A stretch of DNA of 5,920 nucleotides from Caldivirga sp. UBA161 (GTDB taxonomy: Archaea; Thermoproteota; Thermoprotei; Thermoproteales; Thermocladiaceae). Below are positions 1 to 5,376 of this stretch, piece by piece. The position numbers and the translations under genes were made by a program. Within the stretch, counting starts at the first letter, position 1. Each line of letters begins with the position of its first letter. The stretch spans positions 17,756 through 23,675 of the forward strand of contig NZ_DAXS01000055.1 in assembly GCF_002506515.1 (NCBI RefSeq), written 5' to 3'. The notes under the pieces are model-generated. The model ran no database searches. It saw only the letters and a program-made list of their open reading frames with translations, and was not told where the DNA came from.

Positions 1-7
1 TGGTGAA

Positions 8-535
8 TTAGCCTTTGATTACTGACTTCCTCGTTAACTCAATCCTACACGGTAACGGTAACTTAGACCTAGCCCTATTCAATGCTTCCTTAGCGTGGGC
101 AATATTTCTATCCTCAACCTCAACAATCATTAAAACCTCACCAGGCTTAATCTGAATAGCCCTACCAGTGGGTACACCGAAGGCAAGCCTCATACCCTCC
201 TGTAGACGGTCGGCACCAGCCATAGCCAGCATTTTATTCTCCCTAATAACGTGGTGAGGGTACTTAATTATCTTAAGGTAGAAGTTCTGGTCTGTTAAAA
301 CCTTAGATAAGTACTTATAGGCCATCTGCCTAGCAGCTTCAAGGGCATTAACCCTAATTTGACCGCCCTCAAGAACCCTAAGCACGGCAACTGAGGTGAA
401 CCTCTCCCTATCCTTAGCCTTAGTAGCACCCATCTCAAACCTAGGTATCTGAACGTAGGGGGCGCCGTGAATATACTCCAGCCTAGTGTATGGCCTCTTA
501 ATCCTCTTATAGCACCTAGCAGGCCTTAATGGCAT
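8..535 (-). CDS. rpl10e: Large ribosomal subunit protein uL16 (archaeal L10e)
   Basis: This 175-residue protein is the archaeal/eukaryotic L10e form of ribosomal protein uL16, a component of the large subunit near the tRNA-binding sites. The sequence shows the family's usual opening (MPLRPARCYKRIKRPYTR), then QIPRFEMGATKAKDRERF, and the GGQIRVNALEAARQMAYKYL region. It continues with HHVIRENKMLAMAGADRLQEGMR, then FGVPTGRAIQIKPG. The reading frame stays open upstream to 589, but I place the start at the ATG read from 535. The family begins with this MPLRPARCY segment, the total length then matches the usual size, and a TATA-like box lies about 28 bases upstream. A G-rich GGGTGGTGG stretch directly upstream could aid ribosome binding if a short leader exists. 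The gene is complete and intact. It is on the same strand as the glycosidase but separated by 246 bases, so it probably has its own transcript. Confidence 0.96.
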   Translation of the reverse strand: MPLRPARCYKRIKRPYTRLEYIHGAPYVQIPRFEMGATKAKDRERFTSVAVLRVLEGGQIRVNALEAARQMAYKYLSKVLTDQNFYLKIIKYPHHVIRENKMLAMAGADRLQEGMRLAFGVPTGRAIQIKPGEVLMIVEVEDRNIAHAKEALNRARSKLPLPCRIELTRKSVIKG

Positions 536-559
536 AAGTAACCACCACCCAGCACCCCC

Positions 560-566
560 TTTAAAA
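560..566 (-). promoter_or_regulatory. TATA-like box for L10e
   Basis: On the minus strand this reads TTTTAAA, centred about 28 bases before the chosen L10e start. That spacing fits a crenarchaeal TATA box giving a leaderless or nearly leaderless mRNA. It supports the internal start at 535 over the longer open frame, because the longer version would have its start codon upstream of the promoter. Confidence 0.55.
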
Positions 567-781
567 CTATACTCAATGACCTCAAGCAACTTAATTATGC
601 CTGGTTACTCATCATAATACATTGATGAATTATATTTAATCATTTTTAATAACCTATAGCCTTCATAAACGCATCTACCTATCCTTATGTAATAGCGATT
701 ATTAATGCGATGGGATTGAGGCCAAATACAAGTATTATAATAGGGATGCCACTTAGTATTTAATAATTAATGATATTACAC

Positions 782-2701
782 TTATATTAGGTTAGCAAAC
801 TTACTATAGTAGTCAATTAATGGTACCCAAACCATCATGGGTCCTGGGTCCCTATTAGCCCATGCATAATACGGTATTGCCCTGAACTTAATGTGCCTTA
901 AGTTAACTTTAATGCCGTTAATTGGCCTATATAATTCTCCCTGATCCCTTACCTCATAGGCATCGCCCTCGATTACAACCACACCATTGAGTATATCCTT
1001 AACGTACCTAGCCTCAAGGTGGCATGTACTTTTGAGGGCAATATTCCATACATCAACACCTGGGTTATCGACTTGTTCAAGGCAGTACACCAATGGCCCC
1101 CTCTTAATAGCAACCCTTGATGTATTAGCTAATACGTGTGTATGAGAGGCAATAAGCTCAATAGGCATAGGTATCCTTAATGTTAATTCATCCCCATTTC
1201 TCCAAGCCCTCTTAACCCCTACGTACATTGATGGTGTTAATTCAAGGTCCTGTTCCTTACCGTTGATGAATAACTTACCTCCACGGCTCCAGCCAGGTAT
1301 TCTCAAGTACACTGTGAATTCATCTTCCTTACTTGGATTAACAGTAACCTTAACCTCCCCGCCCCATGGGTAATCAGTGTTAACGTTAAGTTCCACAATA
1401 TTACCATTAAGGTTAACCTTAGCCTCTGAGGCCACGTAGAGGTGAATCCACACACCGCCACTGGATGTTGAATATATGTAACCGGGTAATGATGCCATAA
1501 GCCTAGCAATATTTGGTGGGCAACATGCAACGTCAAACCAAGGCTGTCTCCTATGCTCACCTCTACTTGCCAGTGGATTAACGTAAAAGTATGATTTACC
1601 ATCTAGGGATATTCCAGCCAATGCGGCATTATATAGGGCTAACTCCATGATATCTGCATACTTTGCATCACCAGTGGCTAGTAGCATCCTATAATTCCAC
1701 ATCACATTAGCAACCGCGGCGCATGTTTCTGAGTAAGCCCTATCATTAGGTAGCTCATATGGCCCACCTATTGACTCACCCTCATACCTAGATCCAACAC
1801 CACCAGTAATGTACATTCTAGTGCCTGTTACATCAACCCAAAGGCGACTTAAAGCCTCCCATAGTGCCTTATCCCCAGTCTCCATGAAGATGTCGGCTGC
1901 ACCGGACATTAGGTATAGGAACCTAACTGCGTGAGCGCCAGTTGGTACTTCACGTAAATCCTTGAGTGGTTTATGGTCTATGAAGTGCTCATCACCTGCA
2001 TCCCATGAACCAGGCATCCTAAAATTCCTCAAAACACCCTTCCCCCTATTCTCAACCTGAAACACTGCCTCCTCTAGGAATCTCCTATCCCTAGACTCCC
2101 TATATAACTCAACCATAGCCATCTCAATCTCTGGATGTCCATCAACTGCTATTAGGTTACTGGAATTAAAGACATTAACTATGTGGTTACCTAATCTTAA
2201 CGCCGCATCATATAGCCTTAAGCATAATCCACTCCTCTTACAGGCAATAGCAGCCTGAATCAAGTGACCTGCGCAGTATAATTCATGAGACTGCCTAAGG
2301 TACCTATACCTCTCCCCTAACCTATGGTAGAAGTAAGTGTTAATGTAGCCATCAGGTAATTGGGCCTCGGCAACATTATTAACAACATCACTAAGAATCT
2401 TAATTAACTGGTCATTACGCCTATTAACCAGGGCCCATGCAGTAGCCTCAATCCACTTATAGACGTCAGAATCATTGAAGAGTATACCCTTAAAACCACC
2501 CTTAACCTTACCTGAAATAACCCTGAAGTTATCTATCCTACTGGTTTCCTCAAGCAGAGTAAACATTGTAGGTAATGTTACATTAACTAACGTATCCAAC
2601 CTAGGTGACCAGAAATTATCAGTAAGCTTAACGTCGCTCATTGAAACTGGCCTTAGCTTGGCATAGGGGCTTCTGGAGGTATCAATAATGAAAACGCCCA
2701 T
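782..2701 (-). CDS. GH127 family beta-L-arabinofuranosidase-type glycoside hydrolase
   Basis: This 639-residue protein belongs to GH127 (former DUF1680). The best-known member, Bifidobacterium longum HypBA1, is a retaining beta-L-arabinofuranosidase with a zinc-bound cysteine nucleophile. Seen here: FWSPR (30-34), LPDGYINTYF (115-124), SHELYCAGHLI (138-148), YITGGVGS (297-304), YSETCA (323-328) and FDVACCPPN (389-397). E309 matches the acid/base Glu, C393 or its pair the nucleophile, and E325, C327, C393 and C394 the zinc ligands. The 16-residue spacing E309-E325 equals that of E322-E338 in HypBA1. An alpha/alpha barrel followed by beta-sandwich domains (LRIPGWS 466-472, RGPLVYCLEQ 534-543) is expected from the family. 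The frame extends to 2767, but I prefer the ATG at 2701: a TATA-like box lies 25-26 bases upstream and the conserved region starts soon after. With this start no signal peptide is apparent, so it is probably cytoplasmic. The true substrate is not certain; some GH127 members cleave other sugars. Confidence 0.93.
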   Translation of the reverse strand: MGVFIIDTSRSPYAKLRPVSMSDVKLTDNFWSPRLDTLVNVTLPTMFTLLEETSRIDNFRVISGKVKGGFKGILFNDSDVYKWIEATAWALVNRRNDQLIKILSDVVNNVAEAQLPDGYINTYFYHRLGERYRYLRQSHELYCAGHLIQAAIACKRSGLCLRLYDAALRLGNHIVNVFNSSNLIAVDGHPEIEMAMVELYRESRDRRFLEEAVFQVENRGKGVLRNFRMPGSWDAGDEHFIDHKPLKDLREVPTGAHAVRFLYLMSGAADIFMETGDKALWEALSRLWVDVTGTRMYITGGVGSRYEGESIGGPYELPNDRAYSETCAAVANVMWNYRMLLATGDAKYADIMELALYNAALAGISLDGKSYFYVNPLASRGEHRRQPWFDVACCPPNIARLMASLPGYIYSTSSGGVWIHLYVASEAKVNLNGNIVELNVNTDYPWGGEVKVTVNPSKEDEFTVYLRIPGWSRGGKLFINGKEQDLELTPSMYVGVKRAWRNGDELTLRIPMPIELIASHTHVLANTSRVAIKRGPLVYCLEQVDNPGVDVWNIALKSTCHLEARYVKDILNGVVVIEGDAYEVRDQGELYRPINGIKVNLRHIKFRAIPYYAWANRDPGPMMVWVPLIDYYSKFANLI

Positions 2702-2712
2702 TATAATGCATG
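2691..2712. repeat. Copy 1 of duplicated palindrome-containing element at the GH127 start
   Basis: This copy has the form AAAAC-N3-CATTATAATGCATG and matches the copy at 2747-2768 at 19 of 22 positions, with the last 14 bases identical. It contains the perfect 10-base palindrome CATTATAATG followed by an overlapping ATGCAT palindrome. It covers the GH127 start codon (2699-2701) and, if the transcript is leaderless, the transcription start. A protein bound here would block initiation, so it is a candidate operator. No bound regulator is known from the sequence. Confidence 0.6.
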
Positions 2713-2723
2713 CTGCTGAAGGT

Positions 2724-2729
2724 ATTAAA
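2724..2729 (-). promoter_or_regulatory. TATA-like box for the GH127 gene
   Basis: The minus strand reads ACTTTAATACC here, with TTTAAT centred 25-26 bases before the ATG at 2701. This is the expected distance for a leaderless crenarchaeal transcript. It lies between the two copies of the 22-base repeat and gives the main support for the internal GH127 start. Confidence 0.5.
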
Positions 2730-2746
2730 GTACTGCAGCTATTCAT

Positions 2747-2768
2747 AAAACTTACATTATAATGCATG
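2747..2768. repeat. Copy 2 of duplicated palindrome-containing element upstream of the GH127 promoter
   Basis: Second copy of AAAAC-N3-CATTATAATGCATG, starting exactly 56 bases after copy 1 in the same orientation. It lies about 20 bases upstream of the GH127 TATA box and about 50 bases from the candidate promoter of the divergent MBL gene, so one regulator could serve both. Read on the minus strand the copy contains ATG TAA where copy 1 has ATG GGC, so it is not a second usable start at that position. Confidence 0.6.
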
Positions 2769-2814
2769 TGTACGGCATTCCATTCATCAATTCATTAAGG
2801 CATATAACGTTAAT

Positions 2815-2820
2815 CTTAAA
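2815..2820 (+). promoter_or_regulatory. Candidate TATA-like box for the MBL-fold gene
   Basis: CTTAAA is centred about 28 bases before the ATG at 2846, matching the spacing at the L10e and Cdc48 genes. It is a weaker match than those. An alternative, CTATAG at 2832-2837, would instead favour the ATG at 2858. Confidence 0.35.
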
Positions 2821-2845
2821 CGCTAGGGATTCTATAGTATTAATT

Positions 2846-3535
2846 ATGGTTAAGTTGATGAAGCTTACAGTGATTAATGATAATGAACCCAACCCACCAC
2901 TGCTTAATGATTGGGGATGGAGTGTGCTTATTGAGACTGATAAGTGGACTCTACTATACGATGCAGACACTGAGCCAAGAATAATGGAGCACAATATTAA
3001 TGCCTTAAGTATTAATCTTAGGGAAGTGGATGCAGCATTCCTAAGTCATTACCATGCAGACCACTATGGTGGGTTTAGGTACATTGGTGAGGTTAAGAGG
3101 GGCCTCATAGTTTACGTACCTGAGGAGGATAGGATCCTGGCTAAATGGGGGCTCACACCAATTATAGTTAATTCACCAAGGGAGATTCTTGATGATGCAG
3201 CTGCCACTGGTGTTATGAGAGGTATGGGCGTTAATGAACATTCCCTGGTGGTTAAGTTAAGTAACTATGGATTAGTGGTTATTGTTGGATGCTCTCATCC
3301 AGGTATTGATAATATTGTTAAGAGGGTTCATGAATTGTTCGGTAATATTTACTTAGTGATCGGCGGATTCCATGAACCATCAAGGCGCCAAATTGATGCT
3401 GTAGCGGAATACTCAAAGTATGTATGCCCAGCCCACTGTTCAGGTAATGAGGCTAAGGATTACGTAAAGGCGCATTACCCGGGAAAGTATTGTGAAGTCA
3501 AGACTGGAACTAGGCTTAATTTACCAATTACGTGA
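2846..3535 (+). CDS. Metallo-beta-lactamase-fold hydrolase, COG1237-like
   Basis: This 229-residue protein has the metallo-beta-lactamase fold. It carries HxHxDH in SHYHADHYGG (H68, H70, D72, H73), GCSHPG (H151), GGFH (H176) and PAHCSG (H197), which should bind two metal ions. GCSHPGIDNIVKRV, VIGGFH and PAHCSG are hallmarks of COG1237. That family is often named 7,8-dihydropterin-6-methyl-4-(beta-D-ribofuranosyl)aminobenzene 5'-phosphate synthase after Methanocaldococcus MJ0301. I would not transfer that activity: many members have no known substrate, and this one is compact, with only about 55 residues between the HxHxDH motif and the EHSLVV strand. No signal peptide is visible. I start at 2846 because a TATA-like box lies 28 bases upstream; ATG 2858 (MKLTVINDN) fits the family start equally well. 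The frame stays open to 2762, but that start lies inside the upstream repeat. The gene is divergent from GH127. Confidence 0.85.
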   Translation: MVKLMKLTVINDNEPNPPLLNDWGWSVLIETDKWTLLYDADTEPRIMEHNINALSINLREVDAAFLSHYHADHYGGFRYIGEVKRGLIVYVPEEDRILAKWGLTPIIVNSPREILDDAAATGVMRGMGVNEHSLVVKLSNYGLVVIVGCSHPGIDNIVKRVHELFGNIYLVIGGFHEPSRRQIDAVAEYSKYVCPAHCSGNEAKDYVKAHYPGKYCEVKTGTRLNLPIT

Positions 3536-3543
3536 AGTATCTA

Positions 3544-3589
3544 ATACCCATGATGGAAGTTAAACTAATACAATACGCGTCATGAGTAT
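3544..3589. repeat. Imperfect inverted repeat after the MBL-fold gene
   Basis: Positions 3544-3555 (ATACCCATGATG) can pair with 3578-3589 (CGTCATGAGTAT) at 11 of 12 positions, counting one G-T pair, with a 22-base loop. It begins nine bases after the MBL stop codon. It could form a hairpin in the 3' end of that mRNA or be a protein-binding site. There is no T-run after it, so it is not a typical terminator. Confidence 0.35.
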
Positions 3590-3621
3590 GGGGATTAAAT
3601 AAAGTAATTATTGGAGTAATG

Positions 3622-3627
3622 TTTAAG
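3622..3627 (+). promoter_or_regulatory. Candidate TATA-like box upstream of the 144-residue gene
   Basis: TTTAAG lies within GTTTAAGTCC in the spacer. Transcription would begin near 3649-3652, giving the gene at 3696 a leader of about 45 bases, unlike the leaderless arrangement of its neighbours. No better box lies 25-28 bases before 3696. Confidence 0.3.
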
Positions 3628-3695
3628 TCCCCAGGTTAAGGGATATTGATGGTGATTTTAGACTAACTGCTGAGTAATGATGAACTGGCGACAGT

Positions 3696-4130
3696 ATGAG
3701 CCAGCTTAATGGTAAAGTTAAATTAAGTCACGCTGCTGAGCTTAATGTGGGTGTATTAAGGAGATTCCTAGTATACGTTACAAGGGACATAAGTGGTGAG
3801 GCTAAGTATAGTGATACTGTTAAATTCTGTAATCAAGGTGAATCAACAATTAGGGTGAGGATTGTTTACCTAGGTGCGTTCACTAGGACTGGCCTTGAGA
3901 AGTATGTTAAGGGTGTTAGGCTCATGTTCGATAATGGGGTAATGGTAGGTGAGGGTAATGAATCAACCCCCATCCTAAACCTGAGCAGTGGGCAATGCAT
4001 TAAAGGTACATTAGTGTATTATATAGACCCTGAAATAACCATTCAGCTTAATCCCGTTAAGGTTAACTTAATTAAGAGAGGCTTAATGGTAATTGGCGGT
4101 TATCAGTTTGATGTGGTTACTGTTGATTAA
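3696..4130 (+). CDS. Hypothetical protein, probably beta-rich
   Basis: I do not recognise this 144-residue protein. It is rich in alternating hydrophobic stretches typical of beta strands (RFLVYVTR 23-30, TIRVRIVYLGAF 51-62, GVRLMFDNGVMV 73-84, GTLVYYID 104-111, VKVNLIKRGLMVIGGY 121-136). NQG and SSGQ turns lie between the strands, which suggests a small beta-sandwich, possibly Ig-like; this is inference from pattern only. Two cysteines (C45, C101) each sit beside a strand and could form a disulfide, a feature common in thermophilic crenarchaea. There is no signal peptide, transmembrane segment or known catalytic motif. An in-frame TGA at 3681-3683 limits the start to 3696 or later. There is no Shine-Dalgarno site. 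The next gene follows after 38 bases on the same strand, so co-transcription is possible. Codon use matches the neighbours, which supports a real gene. Confidence 0.75.
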   Translation: MSQLNGKVKLSHAAELNVGVLRRFLVYVTRDISGEAKYSDTVKFCNQGESTIRVRIVYLGAFTRTGLEKYVKGVRLMFDNGVMVGEGNESTPILNLSSGQCIKGTLVYYIDPEITIQLNPVKVNLIKRGLMVIGGYQFDVVTVD

Positions 4131-4147
4131 TTAGTTAAGCTAATTAA
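4127..4147. repeat. Perfect AT-rich inverted repeat between the unknown gene and the SDR gene
   Basis: TTAATTAG at 4127-4134 and CTAATTAA at 4140-4147 are perfect reverse complements with a 5-base spacer. The left arm covers the stop codon of the upstream gene. The right arm coincides with TAATTAA, centred about 25 bases before the next ATG, the only TATA-like candidate for the SDR gene. It may be an operator overlapping a promoter, or chance symmetry in AT-rich DNA. Confidence 0.35.
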
Positions 4148-4168
4148 GCCTACCCATGTATTAACCGC

Positions 4169-5212
4169 ATGCAGTACTTGAAGTTACCTGAGAGGGTGAG
4201 TACTATTGATGAGCTTGAAGACTTATTATCAACGCCGTACCCTGAAACTATAAGTGATTTAAGTGAAGTTGATGGTGACATAATGATACTGGGTGCTGGT
4301 GGTAAGATTGGCCCATCATTAAGCATGATGGCGGCCAGGGCTGTTAAGGCTAGCGGCATTAAGAAGAGAGTGATTGCAGTTTCCAGGTTTAGTAAGGGTG
4401 ACTTACCCAGTAGGCTTAGGGAAATGGGCATTGAGACTATAAGTGCCGACTTAAGTAATGAGGATGACGTCAACAAGCTACCTGATGCTGAGAACATAAT
4501 ATTCATGGTTGGTAGGAAGTTTGGGACAAGTAGTGAACCTGAATTAACCTGGGTAACAAACACATATGTGCCAGCACTGGTGGCTAGGAGGTTCCCTAAG
4601 TCCAGGTTCATAGTATTCTCAACAGGTAACGTTTACCCGCTGGTCCCATTAAACTCAGGTGGCGCCACTGAGGTGACTAAAACCGGGCCAATTGGTGAAT
4701 ATGCGTGGGCTGCGTTAGCCAGGGAGAGGATCTTCAATTACTTCTTTAGGGTTAACGGTAATAAGGCTGTGGTAATTAGGTTAAACTACGCTAATGAGCT
4801 TAGGTATGGGGTTTTACTTGACATAGCCTTGAAGGTTATTAAGGGTGAGCCCATTGACTTATCAATGGGTTACGTTAATGTTATTTGGCAGGGTGATGTT
4901 AATAATATGGTTCTTAGATCCCTCAAGCATGCCCAAAACCCACCGTTAGTACTTAATATCACTGGGCCAGAGATCGTGGCAGTTAGGTGGATTGCTGAGG
5001 AGTTCGGTAGGTTACTTGGGAGGAAACCAATATTCACTGGCAGTGAATCTGATACAGCCCTCCTTAGTAATGCTTCAAGGGCCTTTGAATTATTCGGTTA
5101 CCCAAGGGTTACTTTAAGGCATATGATTAAGTGGATTGCGTATTGGGTTAGTGAGGGTAAGCCAATATATAACTTACCCACGCACTATGAAGTTAGGACT
5201 GGAGAATACTAA
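4169..5212 (+). CDS. Extended-SDR family protein (NAD-dependent epimerase/dehydratase-like)
   Basis: This 347-residue protein has an extended short-chain dehydrogenase fold. After about 35 extra N-terminal residues comes a beta strand and the nucleotide-binding loop LGAGGKIG (41-48, GxGGxxG type), which should hold NAD(P). FSTGNVYP (150-157) matches the strand carrying the catalytic Ser/Thr. GEYAWAALARERIF (176-189) holds the catalytic tyrosine, Y178. The usual YxxxK lysine is alanine (A182); R185 and R187 lie nearby. The region LNYANELRYGVLLDIA (205-220), MGYVNVIWQGD (233-243), VLNITGPE (261-268) and TALLSNA (296-302) resembles a subgroup I recall from bacterial sugar-degradation clusters, where ELRYGV and VIWQGD-type motifs are shared. 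That link is from memory and needs a search. A sugar or sugar-acid oxidoreductase is plausible, but the reaction is unknown. It follows the 144-residue gene after 38 bases, with no Shine-Dalgarno site before its ATG. Confidence 0.85.
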   Translation: MQYLKLPERVSTIDELEDLLSTPYPETISDLSEVDGDIMILGAGGKIGPSLSMMAARAVKASGIKKRVIAVSRFSKGDLPSRLREMGIETISADLSNEDDVNKLPDAENIIFMVGRKFGTSSEPELTWVTNTYVPALVARRFPKSRFIVFSTGNVYPLVPLNSGGATEVTKTGPIGEYAWAALARERIFNYFFRVNGNKAVVIRLNYANELRYGVLLDIALKVIKGEPIDLSMGYVNVIWQGDVNNMVLRSLKHAQNPPLVLNITGPEIVAVRWIAEEFGRLLGRKPIFTGSESDTALLSNASRAFELFGYPRVTLRHMIKWIAYWVSEGKPIYNLPTHYEVRTGEY

Positions 5213-5346
5213 GGTTAATTCACCATTACTTATACTTATGAAACTGATTTAATTAACCATGCATAAGCCCCTATGGATTACTGAATAGTACCTTAATTAA
5301 GCACACCTCCTTAACTACACCTCAGTAGGCATAGTTAACTAAGGTT

Positions 5347-5352
5347 TTTATA
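5347..5352 (+). promoter_or_regulatory. TATA box for the Cdc48/VAT gene
   Basis: TTTATA within GGTTTTTATAC is a strong match to the crenarchaeal TATA box. It is centred 27-28 bases before the ATG at 5377, so the mRNA is probably leaderless. It is the clearest promoter in the window. Confidence 0.7.
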
Positions 5353-5355
5353 CAC

Positions 5356-5371
5356 CCTATTAGCGAATAGG
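5356..5371. promoter_or_regulatory. Palindrome between TATA box and start of the Cdc48/VAT gene
   Basis: CCTATT-AGCG-AATAGG is a perfect 6-base inverted repeat located just after the TATA box and ending five bases before the ATG. If transcription begins at the ATG this DNA is not transcribed, so it would act as a protein-binding site and not as an RNA hairpin. A six-base arm could also arise by chance. Confidence 0.3.
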
Positions 5372-5376
5372 TACGT

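Noticed and set aside
536..589. Eighteen-codon N-terminal extension of the L10e frame
   Set aside because: The family starts at MPLRPARCY, and the extension contains the TATA-like box, so it is very probably upstream DNA.
536..781. Possible RNA gene or small ORF in the spacer between L10e and GH127, including an ATGATGA box on the minus strand at 610-616
   Set aside because: No matching D box at the expected distance, no tRNA-like fold and only very short open frames on either strand.
1303..1602. 99-codon minus-strand frame inside GH127
   Set aside because: Shadow frame within a gene whose protein is clearly recognised in another frame.
2475..2666. 63-codon plus-strand frame opposite GH127
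   Set aside because: Antisense shadow with low-complexity Ser/Leu content and no family resemblance.
2702..2767. N-terminal extension of GH127 with a mildly hydrophobic stretch resembling a signal peptide
   Set aside because: It has no positively charged start, it includes the promoter and both repeat copies, and the better start is the ATG at 2701.
2762..2845. N-terminal extension of the MBL-fold protein, overlapping the GH127 frame at ATGCAT
   Set aside because: The extension lacks family similarity and runs through the likely promoter; the overlap is just the palindromic ATGCAT of the repeat.
2752..2994. 80-codon minus-strand frame across the divergent region and the MBL gene start
   Set aside because: Antisense shadow; it lies against a conserved protein and has no recognisable motif.
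4150..4611. 153-codon minus-strand frame opposite the SDR gene
   Set aside because: Ser/Leu-rich antisense shadow of the conserved nucleotide-binding domain, with no promoter visible.
5213..5376. GGAGGTG on the minus strand that might precede a small gene
   Set aside because: The frame after it ends within about a dozen codons, so there is no supportable gene.
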